A DNA stretch of 64,000 nt from [Enterobacter] lignolyticus SCF1 (GCF_000164865.1 NC_014618.1:1302001-1366000), one strand, 5' to 3'. Positions 7,276 to 16,938 are shown, numbered from the stretch's first letter. Numbers and translations: made by a program. The notes: generated by a model not told the origin, from the letters alone.

Positions 7276-8829
7276 ATGCAATCCTCTGTAAATCAAAAAG
7301 AAAGCCGAACTTTCTTCGGTCATCCTTATCCCCTTGGCTCGCTGTTTTTCACCGAAATGTGGGAGCGATTCTCGTTTTACGGCATTCGCCCGCTGCTGAT
7401 CCTGTTTATGGCGGCCACCGTGTACGACGGCGGCATGGGGCTGGCGCGCGAAAACGCGTCGGCGATCGTCGGTATTTTTGCCGGCGCGATGTATCTTGCC
7501 GCGCTGCCGGGCGGCTGGCTGGCGGATAACTGGCTCGGTCAGCAGAAAGCGGTCTGGTACGGCTCGATTCTGATAGCGCTCGGCCACCTGTCGATTGCGC
7601 TTTCTGCGGTGATGGGGAACAACCTGTTCTTTATCGGCCTGATGTTTATTGTGCTCGGCTCTGGTCTGTTCAAGACCTGTATCTCGGTCATGGTGGGGAC
7701 GCTGTATAAAAAAGGCGATGCGCGTCGCGATGGCGGTTTTTCGCTGTTTTATATGGGCATCAACATGGGGTCGTTTATCGCGCCGCTTATCTCCGGCTGG
7801 CTGATTAAAACGCACGGCTGGCACTGGGGCTTTGGTATCGGCGGTATCGGGATGCTGGTGGCGCTGGTCATCTTCCGCCTGTTTGCCGTACCGGCGATGA
7901 AGCGCTATGACCGCGAAGTCGGCCTCGACTCCACCTGGAACAGCCCGATTGCGAAGAAAAACGGCGTTGGCGGCTGGCTGCTGGCGCTGGCGGTTGGGGT
8001 CGCGGTTATTATTACGCTGATAGCCCAGGGCGTGATTGTGATTAACCCGGTGGCGGTGGCCAGCGTGCTGGTTTACGTCATTGCGGCGTCCGTCGCCCTC
8101 TATTTTATCTGGCTGTTCGCGTTTGCGGGCCTGACGCGAAAAGAGCGCGCCAGGCTGCTGGTCTGCTTTATTCTGCTGGTATCCGCCGCCTTCTTCTGGT
8201 CGGCATTTGAGCAAAAACCGACGTCGTTTAACCTGTTCGCCAACGACTATACGAACCGCATGATCGGTGATTTTGAAATCCCCGCGGTGTGGTTCCAGTC
8301 GGTCAACGCGCTGTTTATCATCCTGCTGGCGCCGGTCTTCAGCTGGGCATGGCCGAAGCTGGCGAGCATGAATATTCGTCCGGGCAGCATTACTAAGTTC
8401 GTCATCGGCATTTTGTGCGCTGCAGCGGGCTTTGGCCTGATGATGCTGGCCGCGCAGAACGTGCTGCACAATGGCGGAGCGGGCGTATCGCCGCTATGGC
8501 TGGTGGGCAGTATCCTGATGCTGACGCTTGGCGAGCTGTGCCTGAGCCCGATTGGCCTGGCGACCATGACGCTGCTGGCGCCGGAAAGAATGCGCGGTCA
8601 GATGATGGGCCTGTGGTTCTGCGCCAGCGCGCTGGGTAACCTGGCGGCGGGTCTGATCGGCGGCCATGTGAAAGCCGATCAGCTCAATATGCTGCCGGAT
8701 CTCTTCGCGCGTTGCTCCGTCGCGCTGCTGATTTGTGCGGCGGTACTGATTGTCCTCATTGTTCCGGTTCGCCGTATGCTGGAAAATGCGCAAACCAAAA
8801 CTGAGCAAAAGCCGGTAACAAGCGCCTGA
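7276..8829 (+). CDS. POT/PTR family proton-dependent oligopeptide transporter
   Basis: This 517-residue membrane protein is a proton-dependent oligopeptide transporter. The proton-coupling motif ExxER is present as EMWERFSFYG (Glu27, Glu30, Arg31). The PTR2 signature appears as FSLFYMGINMGSFIAP near residue 155. About 14 hydrophobic segments fit the bacterial POT layout, and di- and tripeptide import is the usual function. It is neither an exact DtpA nor DtpB match by eye and may be an additional paralogue. The start at 7276 follows a GGGAGAA ribosome binding site; an upstream reading from 7237 has none. GC content returns to backbone level here. Confidence 0.85.
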   Translation: MQSSVNQKESRTFFGHPYPLGSLFFTEMWERFSFYGIRPLLILFMAATVYDGGMGLARENASAIVGIFAGAMYLAALPGGWLADNWLGQQKAVWYGSILIALGHLSIALSAVMGNNLFFIGLMFIVLGSGLFKTCISVMVGTLYKKGDARRDGGFSLFYMGINMGSFIAPLISGWLIKTHGWHWGFGIGGIGMLVALVIFRLFAVPAMKRYDREVGLDSTWNSPIAKKNGVGGWLLALAVGVAVIITLIAQGVIVINPVAVASVLVYVIAASVALYFIWLFAFAGLTRKERARLLVCFILLVSAAFFWSAFEQKPTSFNLFANDYTNRMIGDFEIPAVWFQSVNALFIILLAPVFSWAWPKLASMNIRPGSITKFVIGILCAAAGFGLMMLAAQNVLHNGGAGVSPLWLVGSILMLTLGELCLSPIGLATMTLLAPERMRGQMMGLWFCASALGNLAAGLIGGHVKADQLNMLPDLFARCSVALLICAAVLIVLIVPVRRMLENAQTKTEQKPVTSA

Positions 8830-8892
8830 TAGCAACCCGACTCGGCCGGGGCATGCGTGATGTCCCGGCGTTTTACGACACGAGGAGGGAAT

Positions 8893-9927
8893 ATGCAGTT
8901 AGGGTTTATCGGGCTTGGCGCCGTCGTTGAAACGGCATACCTGCCCGCATTACGTCATCTGTTTGGCGATTCGCTACGCTGTTTCGGTTTTGATCTCCAG
9001 CCCGCCAGGCGGCCTGCAGGCGTAACGCGCTGCGCGACGCTTGCTGAACTTCTCTCTGAGCCCCTTGATACCCTGTTTATTACCACCGGATCCCTGCATC
9101 ATCTGGAGGTGCTTGAACAGGTTCTGCGCGCGCCTGTCCCGCGTATTGTGGTCGAAAAACCGATAGTCGCCACGCTTGCCCAAATTGCAAAACTGAAAAC
9201 CTGGCTGGCGATGCCCGGCGTCGCCTCTCGCGTGCTGGCGCTCGATCACTGGATGGCGCGTCTCGGGGCGGTACAGCATGTGCCGATCGGCAACGTTTCC
9301 GACATCGTCAGAATCGAAGGATTCCTTCAGGAGCCGAGCGGGTTTAACGCGGCCGGGGAACCGATAGCGCTCAATTTCGCCACCGGCGAGCCGGATACGC
9401 GTACGTTCCGTCATCCTGATGGCGTGATTGTGGATATTGGCACCCACGTGCTGGCGATGCTGCGCGAAACGCTACGCTATCTTGGCGGGAGTGATGATAT
9501 GGCCCTGCGGCTGATGAGCGCCAAAGACCGGCTGGGGCGCGATATCGCCACAGGCGATCTGACCACCGCGGAGGGGGAAGCGCATCTTCAGGGGCATATC
9601 AGCGGCGTGCCGGTGGATATCTGGCTCAACAAATATGCAGGCCCGTCAGGCGGCCAGAAAGGGTTACGGCTCTATCTGCGCGATGGGCGCATCATCAGCC
9701 ACGATCGGCGCGGCGCAGAAGACGTGCTGGCGCTGATGAATGGCGACGATACTGAACGCTGGAGCATTCCAGGAACGATTTACGAGCACTGCCTGGCGGA
9801 ACACATTTTGGGCGCGAAAAGCCTGTTTGAACGCGATCCGCAGGAGGTAGCGCGCACGACGCTGCGCCGGCTTGAAGAGATTGAATGCCTGCTGCGCCTA
9901 CAGCAACAGCTGCGTGGCCCTCATTGA
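8893..9927 (+). CDS. Gfo/Idh/MocA family oxidoreductase, substrate unknown
   Basis: The 344-residue protein has an N-terminal Rossmann fold (GFIGLGAVVE at residues 4-13) and the family's EKP motif in VVEKPIV. A later IGTHV segment supplies a histidine in the usual place. Such enzymes oxidise or reduce sugars and cyclitols with NAD(P). A strong GAGGAGGGA ribosome binding site precedes the ATG. It lies 63 bases after the peptide transporter gene and may be co-transcribed with it, though no functional link is evident. It diverges from both dehydrogenases in the inositol cluster further on. The physiological substrate cannot be inferred. Confidence 0.72.
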   Translation: MQLGFIGLGAVVETAYLPALRHLFGDSLRCFGFDLQPARRPAGVTRCATLAELLSEPLDTLFITTGSLHHLEVLEQVLRAPVPRIVVEKPIVATLAQIAKLKTWLAMPGVASRVLALDHWMARLGAVQHVPIGNVSDIVRIEGFLQEPSGFNAAGEPIALNFATGEPDTRTFRHPDGVIVDIGTHVLAMLRETLRYLGGSDDMALRLMSAKDRLGRDIATGDLTTAEGEAHLQGHISGVPVDIWLNKYAGPSGGQKGLRLYLRDGRIISHDRRGAEDVLALMNGDDTERWSIPGTIYEHCLAEHILGAKSLFERDPQEVARTTLRRLEEIECLLRLQQQLRGPH

Positions 9928-9978
9928 GCGCATCGTGTTAACATCAGTACAGTATGAATTTTCTGTAAAGGAGTCACC

Positions 9979-10194
9979 ATGTCGATAACCTGCCCGGATT
10001 GCCATGCGGAGCTGGAACCGCAAAACGGTGTGGCGCACTGCGATCGCTGCAATAAAGATATTCCGCTGGAAGCCCGCTGCCCGGAGTGCCACAAGCCGCT
10101 CCAGGTGTTAAAAGCGTGCGGCGCGGTGGATTATTTCTGCCAGCACGGCCATGGTTTAATCTCTAAAAAACGTGTCGAGTTCGTACCGGTTTAA
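9979..10194 (+). CDS. yfgJ: Zinc-ribbon protein YfgJ
   Basis: This 71-residue protein has two CxxC pairs near the N-terminus (CPDC and CDRC), then CPEC and a single late cysteine in YFCQHGHG, as in E. coli YfgJ. The C-terminal half ([20 protein letters not shown]) is nearly identical to the E. coli protein. Its function is unknown. It lies tail to tail with xseA, overlapping it by 4 bases, as in E. coli. In E. coli der lies upstream of yfgJ; here at least the preceding 9 kb are other genes, so material has been inserted at this point. Confidence 0.92.
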   Translation: MSITCPDCHAELEPQNGVAHCDRCNKDIPLEARCPECHKPLQVLKACGAVDYFCQHGHGLISKKRVEFVPV

Positions 10195-10205
10195 ACCGGT
10201 TTTTT
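10185..10205 (+). terminator. Palindromic terminator overlapping the yfgJ and xseA stop codons
   Basis: ACCGGTTTAAACCGGT is a perfect 16-bp palindrome that includes the stop codons of both convergent genes. TTTTT follows it on the plus strand, so it can act as the yfgJ terminator while forming part of the xseA coding end. Confidence 0.6.
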
Positions 10206-11564
10206 CCGGCGCGTTTTTTTCGCCGTCGTCACACCTTTCACTTCGCTTTCCACCCAGCCGTCGGACAGGCGGGTGGTGAGCAGATCGCCGGCTTTCACCT
10301 GTTTGGTTTGTTTCAGCACATTACCGTCCATCGCGGTGGTCACGCTATAGCCGCGCGCCAGCGTGGACAGCGGGCTGACCGCCTCCAGATGGGTGACGGC
10401 GTTGCCAAACCGCTCGCGGGTGGCGCTCAGACGGGCGCGCGCGTTTTCCACCAGACGGTATTCCAGCTGCTGAATGCGTGTCTGCGCGCGATGAATGCGC
10501 GGCTGCGGGTTTTGCTGATTAAGGCGCTGGGTGATGCGCTGCTGGCGCTGGCCGGCACGCCTGAGCTGGTTATCGAGCGCGAAGGACATCCGCTGGCGCA
10601 GGCGTTCCAGCACCGTTTGCTGGCGCGCCAGACGCAGCTGCGGATGCTGCTGCTGCAGGCGATGGTGAAGCTGGGTAAAGCGGCGGGTGCGGTTGGCGAG
10701 GAAATAATCCATCGCCATCTCCAGCCGCTGCTGTCCGTTCTGCAGCTGGCGCAACAGCTCCAGCTGATTGCGGCTCACCACTTCTGCTGCGGCCGATGGC
10801 GTCGGCGCGCGTAAATCCGCCACGAAATCGGCAATGGTTACGTCCGTTTCGTGGCCGACGGCGCTCACCACGGGGATGAGGCTTGCGAATATCGCCCGCG
10901 CCACGCGCTCGTCGTTAAAGCTCCACAGGTCTTCAAGCGATCCGCCGCCGCGCCCGACGATAAGCACGTCGCACTCCTGGCGCGCGTTCGCCAGCTCAAT
11001 GGCGCGCACAATCTGCCCCGGCGCATCGTCACCCTGCACGGCGGTTGGGTAGATAATAATCGGCAGGGAAGGGTCGCGGCGCTTCAGTACGTGCAAAATA
11101 TCGTGCAGCGCCGCGCCAGTTTTGGAGGTAATCACCCCGACGCAGCGGGCCGGCGAGGGCAGCGGTTGTTTGCACTGCTGGTCGAACAACCCCTCTTGCG
11201 AGAGTTGTGCTTTTAGCTGCTCATATTTCTGCTGCAGCAGGCCTTCGCCCGCAGGCTGCATGCTTTCGACGATAATCTGGTAGTCGCCGCGCGGCTCATA
11301 CAGGGTGATATTGGCGCGAACCAGCACCTGCTGGCCGTGCTGCGGACGAAACGTCACCCGGCGGTTGCTGTTGCGAAACATCGCGCAGCGGACCTGGGCA
11401 TTATCGTCTTTAAGCGTAAAGTACCAGTGGCCGGATGACGGCTGCGTGAAGTTAGAGATCTCTCCGCTGATCCAGACCTGTCCCATTTCCTGCTCAAGCA
11501 GCAAACGAACCGTTTGATTAAGGCGGCTGACGGTAAAGATTGAGGGGGATTGAGAGGGTAACAT
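10191..11564 (-). CDS. xseA: Exonuclease VII large subunit
   Basis: XseA (457 residues; 456 in E. coli) pairs with several copies of XseB to degrade single-stranded DNA in both directions in the cytoplasm. The N-terminal OB-fold (about residues 8-105, with [20 protein letters not shown]) is followed by the catalytic domain containing [23 protein letters not shown], the [11 protein letters not shown] loop (about 200) and [13 protein letters not shown] [13 protein letters not shown] long glutamine- and arginine-rich coiled coil (about 265-385) ends in a C-terminal domain with the LARGYS motif. It is divergent from guaB. Confidence 0.97.
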   Translation of the reverse strand: MLPSQSPSIFTVSRLNQTVRLLLEQEMGQVWISGEISNFTQPSSGHWYFTLKDDNAQVRCAMFRNSNRRVTFRPQHGQQVLVRANITLYEPRGDYQIIVESMQPAGEGLLQQKYEQLKAQLSQEGLFDQQCKQPLPSPARCVGVITSKTGAALHDILHVLKRRDPSLPIIIYPTAVQGDDAPGQIVRAIELANARQECDVLIVGRGGGSLEDLWSFNDERVARAIFASLIPVVSAVGHETDVTIADFVADLRAPTPSAAAEVVSRNQLELLRQLQNGQQRLEMAMDYFLANRTRRFTQLHHRLQQQHPQLRLARQQTVLERLRQRMSFALDNQLRRAGQRQQRITQRLNQQNPQPRIHRAQTRIQQLEYRLVENARARLSATRERFGNAVTHLEAVSPLSTLARGYSVTTAMDGNVLKQTKQVKAGDLLTTRLSDGWVESEVKGVTTAKKTRRKKPV

Positions 11565-11654
11565 GTGAGCGAGATCAAATTCTAAATCAGCAGGTTATTC
11601 AGTCGAATATAACCCGCTGAGGAACAAGCGCAAGCATTATTTGCAAAAAAGTGT

Positions 11655-11682
11655 GGATGCAACCGATTACGCTCTGTATAAT
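11655..11682 (+). promoter_or_regulatory. guaBA promoter with PurR-like operator
   Basis: A TATAAT -10 box lies at 11677-11682, preceded at a 17-base spacing by a poor -35 (TGGATG). The bases GATGCAACCGATTACGC just upstream resemble the PurR operator over the E. coli guaBA promoter. Repression by PurR with guanine or hypoxanthine is therefore expected. Confidence 0.6.
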
Positions 11683-11725
11683 GCCACGGCAATATTTAAC
11701 TACCCCCAGGTCAGAGATATTGCCC

Positions 11726-13192
11726 ATGTTACGTATCGCTAAAGAAGCACTGACGTTTGACGACGTCCTCCTCGTTCCCGCTCACTCCACCGTTCTGCCG
11801 AATACTGCCGATCTCAGCACGCAGTTGACGAAAACCATTCGCCTGAACATTCCTATGCTCTCTGCGGCAATGGACACCGTGACCGAAGCGCGCCTGGCTA
11901 TTGCCCTGGCACAGGAAGGCGGCATTGGCTTTATCCACAAAAACATGTCTATCGAGCGCCAGGCTGCAGAAGTGAAGCGCGTGAAAAAGCATGAGTCCGG
12001 CGTGGTGACTGACCCGCAGACCGTGCTGCCGACCACCACCCTGCGCGAAGTGAAAGAGCTGACCGAGCGCAACGGTTTTGCCGGTTACCCGGTAGTGACC
12101 GAAGGCAACGAGCTGGTCGGTATCATTACCGGCCGCGACGTGCGCTTCGTGACCGACCTGAACCAGCCGGTCAGCGTCTACATGACCCCGAAAGAGCGTC
12201 TGGTCACCGTTCGCGAAGGTGAAGCCCGCGAAGTGGTCTTCGCGAAAATGCACGAAAAACGCGTTGAGAAAGCGCTGGTCGTTGACGGCAGCTTCCATCT
12301 GCGCGGCATGATCACCGTAAAAGACTTCCAGAAAGCAGAACGTAAACCGAACGCCTGTAAGGACGAGCATGGCCGTCTGCGCGTCGGTGCGGCGGTTGGC
12401 GCCGGTGCGGGCAACGAAGAGCGCGTTGACGCGCTGGTGGCGGCAGGCGTTGACGTGCTGCTGATCGACTCCTCTCACGGCCACTCCGAAGGCGTGCTGC
12501 AGCGCATTCGCGAAACCCGTGCGAAATACCCTGACCTGCAGATCATCGGCGGCAACGTGGCGACCGGCGCCGGCGCTCGCGCGCTGGCTGAAGCGGGCTG
12601 TAGCGCGGTGAAAGTCGGCATCGGCCCTGGCTCCATCTGTACCACCCGCATCGTGACCGGCGTGGGCGTTCCGCAGATCACCGCCGTTTCCGACGCGGTT
12701 GAAGCGCTGGAAGGTACCGGTATTCCGGTAATCGCCGACGGCGGTATCCGCTTCTCCGGCGACATCGCTAAAGCAATCGCCGCAGGCGCCGCTGCCGTGA
12801 TGGTTGGCTCCATGCTGGCCGGTACTGAAGAATCCCCGGGCGAAATCGAACTCTACCAGGGCCGTTCTTACAAATCTTACCGCGGTATGGGTTCTCTGGG
12901 CGCGATGTCCAAAGGCTCCTCCGACCGTTACTTCCAGACCGATAACGCCGCCGACAAGCTGGTGCCGGAAGGTATCGAAGGCCGCGTCGCCTATAAAGGC
13001 CGCCTGAAAGAGATTATCCATCAGCAGATGGGCGGCCTGCGCTCCTGTATGGGGCTGACCGGCTGTGGTACCATTGACCTGCTGCGTACACAGGCGGAGT
13101 TTGTACGCATCAGCGGTGCGGGCATTCAGGAAAGCCACGTTCACGACGTGACCATCACCAAAGAGTCCCCGAACTACCGTCTGGGATCCTGA
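11726..13192 (+). CDS. guaB: Inosine-5'-monophosphate dehydrogenase
   Basis: GuaB oxidises IMP to XMP with NAD+, the committed step to guanine nucleotides. The 488-residue protein has a TIM barrel interrupted by two CBS domains (about residues 93-205), and the catalytic cysteine loop GPGSICTTR around residue 305. The flap motif is [16 protein letters not shown] longer reading frame opens at 11651, but the start at 11726 gives the E. coli length and N-terminus [16 protein letters not shown]. guaA follows after 68 bases and a hairpin. Confidence 0.98.
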   Translation: MLRIAKEALTFDDVLLVPAHSTVLPNTADLSTQLTKTIRLNIPMLSAAMDTVTEARLAIALAQEGGIGFIHKNMSIERQAAEVKRVKKHESGVVTDPQTVLPTTTLREVKELTERNGFAGYPVVTEGNELVGIITGRDVRFVTDLNQPVSVYMTPKERLVTVREGEAREVVFAKMHEKRVEKALVVDGSFHLRGMITVKDFQKAERKPNACKDEHGRLRVGAAVGAGAGNEERVDALVAAGVDVLLIDSSHGHSEGVLQRIRETRAKYPDLQIIGGNVATGAGARALAEAGCSAVKVGIGPGSICTTRIVTGVGVPQITAVSDAVEALEGTGIPVIADGGIRFSGDIAKAIAAGAAAVMVGSMLAGTEESPGEIELYQGRSYKSYRGMGSLGAMSKGSSDRYFQTDNAADKLVPEGIEGRVAYKGRLKEIIHQQMGGLRSCMGLTGCGTIDLLRTQAEFVRISGAGIQESHVHDVTITKESPNYRLGS

Positions 13193-13199
13193 TTTTCTT

Positions 13200-13220
13200 C
13201 GCCCGACCTCGCGTCGGGCG
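13200..13220 (+). other. Hairpin between guaB and guaA
   Basis: CGCCCGAC and GTCGGGCG form an 8-bp stem around CTCGC. It is followed only by an interrupted T/A stretch, so partial termination or mRNA stabilisation inside the operon is more likely than full termination. Confidence 0.5.
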
Positions 13221-13260
13221 ATTTATTTAATCTGTTTCACTTGCCTCGGAATTAGCGTCA

Positions 13261-14838
13261 ATGACGGAAAATATTCATAAACATCGTATCCTCATCCTGG
13301 ATTTCGGCTCTCAGTATACCCAGCTGGTAGCGCGTCGCGTGCGTGAGCTTGGCGTGTACTGCGAGCTGTGGGCCTGGGATGTTACGGAAGCACAGATTCG
13401 CGAATTCAACCCAAGCGGCATCATTCTTTCCGGCGGCCCGGAAAGCACCACCGAAGACAACAGCCCGCGCGCGCCGCAGTACGTGTTTGACGCTGGCGTG
13501 CCGGTATTCGGCGTCTGCTACGGCATGCAGACCATGGCGATGCAGCTGGGCGGCCACGTAGAAGGCTCTAACGAGCGTGAGTTCGGCTACGCGCAGGTTG
13601 AAGTGAAAACCGACAGCGCCCTGATTCGCGGTATCGAAGACGCGCTGACCGCAGACGGCAAACCGCTGCTGGACGTGTGGATGAGCCACGGCGATAAGGT
13701 GACCGCCATCCCGGCGGGCTTCGTAACCGTTGCCAGCACCGAAACCTGCCCGTACGCCATTATGGCGAATGAAGAAAAACGCTTCTACGGCGTGCAGTTC
13801 CACCCGGAAGTGACCCACACCCGTCAGGGTATGCGCATGCTGGAGCGCTTCGTGCGCGACATCTGCCAGTGTGAAGCCCTGTGGACTCCGGCTAAAATCA
13901 TCGACGACGCCGTTGAGCGCATCCGCCAGCAGGTTGGCGATGATAAGGTGATCCTCGGCCTGTCCGGCGGCGTTGACTCCTCCGTGACCGCGATGCTGCT
14001 GCACCGCGCTATCGGTAAAAACCTGACCTGCGTCTTCGTCGACAACGGTCTGCTGCGCCTGAACGAAGCCCAGCAGGTGATGGACATGTTCGGCGACCAC
14101 TTCGGTCTGAACATCGTTCACGTGGAAGGCGAGAAGCGCTTCCTCGACGCGCTGGCGGGTGAAAACGATCCAGAAGCCAAACGTAAAATCATTGGCCGCG
14201 TGTTCGTTGAAGTGTTCGACGAAGAAGCGCTGAAGCTGGAAGACGTGAAATGGCTGGCGCAGGGCACTATCTACCCTGACGTTATTGAATCCGCGGCCTC
14301 CGCCACCGGTAAAGCGCACGTCATCAAATCTCACCACAACGTGGGCGGCCTGCCGAAAGAGATGAAGATGGGGCTGGTCGAACCGCTGCGCGAGCTGTTC
14401 AAAGACGAAGTGCGTAAGATTGGTCTGGAGCTGGGTCTGCCGTACGACATGCTGTACCGTCACCCGTTCCCGGGGCCAGGTCTGGGCGTGCGCGTGCTGG
14501 GCGAAGTGAAGAAAGAGTACTGCGACCTGCTGCGTCGTGCGGACGCTATCTTCATCGAAGAGCTGCACAAAGCTGACCTGTACAACAAAGTAAGCCAGGC
14601 GTTCACCGTGTTCCTGCCGGTTCGCTCTGTAGGCGTGATGGGCGATGGCCGTAAATACGACTGGGTTGTTTCCCTGCGTGCGGTCGAAACCATCGACTTT
14701 ATGACCGCGCACTGGGCGCACCTGCCGTACGACTTCTTAGGCCGCGTGTCTAACCGCATCATCAACGAAGTGAACGGCATTTCCCGCGTGGTGTATGACA
14801 TCAGCGGTAAGCCGCCGGCGACGATTGAGTGGGAATGA
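13261..14838 (+). CDS. guaA: GMP synthase (glutamine-hydrolysing)
   Basis: GuaA (525 residues, as in E. coli) aminates XMP to GMP using ATP and glutamine. The N-terminal class I glutamine amidotransferase domain shows the nucleophile loop GVCYGMQ (Cys86) and the catalytic dyad region QFHPEV (about 180-185). The ATP pyrophosphatase domain begins with the P-loop LSGGVDSSV (about 235). The C-terminal dimerisation domain ends in PPATIEWE, the canonical terminus. It is the second gene of the guaBA operon. Confidence 0.98.
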   Translation: MTENIHKHRILILDFGSQYTQLVARRVRELGVYCELWAWDVTEAQIREFNPSGIILSGGPESTTEDNSPRAPQYVFDAGVPVFGVCYGMQTMAMQLGGHVEGSNEREFGYAQVEVKTDSALIRGIEDALTADGKPLLDVWMSHGDKVTAIPAGFVTVASTETCPYAIMANEEKRFYGVQFHPEVTHTRQGMRMLERFVRDICQCEALWTPAKIIDDAVERIRQQVGDDKVILGLSGGVDSSVTAMLLHRAIGKNLTCVFVDNGLLRLNEAQQVMDMFGDHFGLNIVHVEGEKRFLDALAGENDPEAKRKIIGRVFVEVFDEEALKLEDVKWLAQGTIYPDVIESAASATGKAHVIKSHHNVGGLPKEMKMGLVEPLRELFKDEVRKIGLELGLPYDMLYRHPFPGPGLGVRVLGEVKKEYCDLLRRADAIFIEELHKADLYNKVSQAFTVFLPVRSVGVMGDGRKYDWVVSLRAVETIDFMTAHWAHLPYDFLGRVSNRIINEVNGISRVVYDISGKPPATIEWE

Positions 14839-14885
14839 TTTCGCGTCTGGCAACAGCCTGCACGTATAAGCAGTAAAACACCTCT

Positions 14886-14912
14886 AAGCCCGTGTAATAG
14901 CGGGCTTTTTTG
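14886..14912 (+). terminator. guaBA operon terminator
   Basis: AAGCCCG and CGGGCTT arms surround TGTAATAG, followed by a T-run. It ends the guaBA transcript and marks the left edge of the insertion zone. Confidence 0.85.
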
Positions 14913-14930
14913 TTTTCGCATCTGGCTTGT

Positions 14931-14957
14931 GGTTTAAATATGGTCTATATTAAAACC
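14931..14957. promoter_or_regulatory. Promoter and candidate operator of the toxin-antitoxin pair
   Basis: An imperfect inverted repeat, GGTTTAAATA ... TATATTAAAACC, surrounds a TATATT -10-like box at 14946-14951 upstream of the antitoxin start. Autoregulation by an antitoxin-toxin complex at such a palindrome is typical of the YefM/RelE-like families. Confidence 0.4.
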
Positions 14958-14984
14958 AGGATATGACCTTCAGGTGGACGAATC

Positions 14985-15218
14985 ATGAAAATAGAGACAA
15001 TCAGCTACGTTAAAAAAAACGCGGCGACGCTGGATCTGTCAGAACCCATCCTGGTCACGCAAAATGGTGTGCCTGCTTATGTTATAGAGTCCTGGGAGCA
15101 GCAGCAGGAACGGGAAAACGCTATTGCTTTGCTGAAGCTGCTTACCCTGTCAGAGAAAGATAAGGCTGAAGGGCACGTCTTCTCAAAAAACCAGTTGCTG
15201 GATGGAATTGCGGATTAA
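14985..15218 (+). CDS. Type II antitoxin, PhD/YefM family
   Basis: This 77-residue acidic protein begins [28 protein letters not shown] and matches the PhD/YefM N-terminal DNA-binding fold. The strand [16 protein letters not shown] is characteristic. The C-terminal helix ([19 protein letters not shown]) would wrap the toxin. CAGGTGG serves as ribosome binding site. The partner toxin gene follows after 30 bases. The pair is flanked by the guaA terminator and a REP element and is less GC-rich than the backbone, consistent with acquisition. Confidence 0.82.
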   Translation: MKIETISYVKKNAATLDLSEPILVTQNGVPAYVIESWEQQQERENAIALLKLLTLSEKDKAEGHVFSKNQLLDGIAD

Positions 15219-15248
15219 ACGCAGCGTGCTCAACGTTAAGGGACTTCC

Positions 15249-15581
15249 ATGGAAAAGCAGGTGACCTTTGAGTACACGCTTACGGTAAAGCTCTGCATCG
15301 ATACAATCGCGGGTTTCCTCCGGCGTGTTGATGTTGAGCCGCGTCCGGTTATCGCAGATATACTCACAGAGTTTGAGCGTACTGTTGGCCAGTTTCCGCT
15401 GGGATGCCAGATTTGTCCTGAGCTGCTGAAAATTGGCTGTGCCAGGTATCGGGAGTTTAACCACGCTGAAGGCTACCGGGTTTTATATTCAGTAGACGGA
15501 ACGTTAGTGACAGCACATGCTGTTTTGTCACATCGACAGGACATCCAGCAACTGCTGTTTAAACGTCTAATCATGGTCTGA
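15249..15581 (+). CDS. Type II toxin, RelE/ParE superfamily
   Basis: The 110-residue product fits the RelE/ParE toxin fold: an N-terminal helical hairpin, then a core ending in the strands YREFNHAEGYRVLYSVDGTLVTAHAVLSHRQDIQQLL. The C-terminal basic and histidine-bearing tail resembles the family's RNase or gyrase-directed surface. Whether it is a ribosome-dependent mRNA endonuclease or a gyrase poison cannot be decided from sequence. AAGGGA precedes the ATG. It is placed directly after the antitoxin gene, the standard order. Confidence 0.78.
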   Translation: MEKQVTFEYTLTVKLCIDTIAGFLRRVDVEPRPVIADILTEFERTVGQFPLGCQICPELLKIGCARYREFNHAEGYRVLYSVDGTLVTAHAVLSHRQDIQQLLFKRLIMV

Positions 15582-15637
15582 AAATATTTCTGCTGGGCTA
15601 CACAACGTTTGCATGACCGACACAAAGCCAAAACATC

Positions 15638-15668
15638 GTAGGCCCGGTAAGCGTTAGCGCCACCGGGC
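15638..15668. repeat. REP-type palindromic element
   Basis: GTAGGCCCGGTAAGCG begins a short palindromic unit with arms GCCCGGT (15642-15648) and ACCGGGC (15662-15668). This is the usual enterobacterial extragenic REP form, situated after the toxin gene. Confidence 0.75.
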
Positions 15669-15690
15669 GATTGCAGTCAGACTTCCTCTG

Positions 15691-15897
15691 TCTTTACAGA
15701 ATTACTTAAATACCGGCGTTTCGGTCTAGAAGCGCGCGCTGCTTCCCTCCGGCGCCAGCCATATCGTGCCCGCAGGGGTAACGCTGGTTGCTGTGGAAGG
15801 CCACAGCGCGCAATGGCAGGTGGGGATTGCCTGGAACCCGTTAGTTCAGGATGTGGTGCGGGAGCGTTTTATCGACGCTGTGGTTCAGGACGCCTGA
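15691..15897 (+). pseudogene. Remnant of a LysR-type regulator (C-terminal end)
   Basis: One frame here reads as the end of a LysR-type effector-binding domain: SLQNYLNTGVSV, a TAG stop at 15727-15729, then 55 residues from KRALLPSGASHIVPAGV to VRERFIDAVVQDA and TGA at 15895. There is no start codon or ribosome binding site, and the upstream side is cut by the REP element. The stop inside an otherwise coherent reading suggests a decayed fragment. Its end overlaps the convergent iolR by 13 bases. Confidence 0.5.
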
Positions 15898-16727
15898 CTT
15901 TTCGCACTCCCCAGCTGATACGCCAGCGCCACCACCAGCGACTGCACCAGGCACAGCGTGGCGGACTGGGAGCGAAACGCGTCCACCTGCGCCTCTTTCA
16001 CCACAAAGCAGAGATCGCTAAAGGTGGCGAGCGGGCTTATCTGGCTGTCGGTAATGACTATCTGCCGCGCGCCCGCGCTGGCGGCGGTTTCGCTGACCAT
16101 CACCGTCTCCTCCGCGTAGGGGGAGAAGCTAATCGATACCACAATATCGCGCGCTTTGATGCGGTTGATCTGCTCGCGCAGCATCCCGCCCATGCCGTCG
16201 AGCAGGACGGGGCGGCAGTCGAGGTGGCTCAGCGCGTAGGTTAAATAGGCGGCGACGCTAAACGAGCGGCGCAGACCGGCGATGTAAATGGTGTCGGCTT
16301 CCGCCAGCAGCTGCACGGCGCGCTCCAGCATCTCCGGTTCGGCGCGGGCGGCCAGCTGCTGTAGCGCCTGGGCGTTGGAGCGGGCAAACTCCTGCAGGAT
16401 ATCCAGCGGCGTTTCCGGCACGGCCTCGCTCTCCATCTCGCGGAACATCCGCGCGCGGTCGCTGTAGCTGGCGGTTTCTTCCACCAGGTTCATACGAAAT
16501 AGCTGTTTCATTTCGTTGAAGCCGGTGAAGTCAAACGCGTTGGCAAAGCGGATAAGCGTCGACGGTGGCACCCCGGCGCGCTCGGCGATGACGGCAACCG
16601 TATCGAACGCCACGCTGTTGGTATTGTCCAGCACGTAGCGGGATACCTGCTGCAGCCTTTTGCTCAGGCTGTCGTAGCGGCTGCGGATTTGTTGCTGTAG
16701 CTCATTCAGGCTGGATGCTGTCGTCAT
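15885..16727 (-). CDS. iolR: RpiR-family transcriptional regulator of inositol genes
   Basis: This 280-residue protein has an N-terminal RpiR-type helix-turn-helix (about residues 35-75, FDTVAVIAERAGVPPSTLIRFANAFDFTGF) and a C-terminal SIS sugar-phosphate-binding domain (about 125-260, with IYIAGLRRSFSVA and VVSISFSPYAEET). Salmonella IolR belongs to the same family and represses inositol genes until an intermediate binds. It is divergent from iolA and heads the cluster. Candidate operators with GAAAT/ATTTC arms lie in the gaps before iolA and iolG. Confidence 0.85.
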   Translation of the reverse strand: MTTASSLNELQQQIRSRYDSLSKRLQQVSRYVLDNTNSVAFDTVAVIAERAGVPPSTLIRFANAFDFTGFNEMKQLFRMNLVEETASYSDRARMFREMESEAVPETPLDILQEFARSNAQALQQLAARAEPEMLERAVQLLAEADTIYIAGLRRSFSVAAYLTYALSHLDCRPVLLDGMGGMLREQINRIKARDIVVSISFSPYAEETVMVSETAASAGARQIVITDSQISPLATFSDLCFVVKEAQVDAFRSQSATLCLVQSLVVALAYQLGSAKSQAS

Positions 16728-16938
16728 TTTACCCCCATTGCATAGTTCTCTGATTCTAAACGCTACACCGCGTTTTTAAAATGTCGGTCATTCAGACCGC
16801 GTAAAAATGAAACAACAGCTTCAGCCAGGGATGGTCTGAATTCTCTGGATCGCGCAGGCGATGACGGTGATGCTGGTCATTAACATAAAAACCCATGCTT
16901 GATCACAATAATTAATTTTTGTTTTATTTCAACTTAAA

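Noticed and set aside
7165..8469. Long minus-strand reading frame of 434 codons opposite the POT gene
   Set aside because: It is rich in Gln, Arg, His and Asp in the pattern of an antisense shadow of a GC-rich membrane protein gene, and has no recognisable domain.
11729..13144. 471-codon minus-strand frame opposite guaB
   Set aside because: guaB is certain on the other strand; the frame is a by-product of strong third-position codon bias.
13258..14721. 487-codon minus-strand frame opposite guaA
   Set aside because: Same reason; its low-complexity His/Phe/Val-rich protein has no family features.
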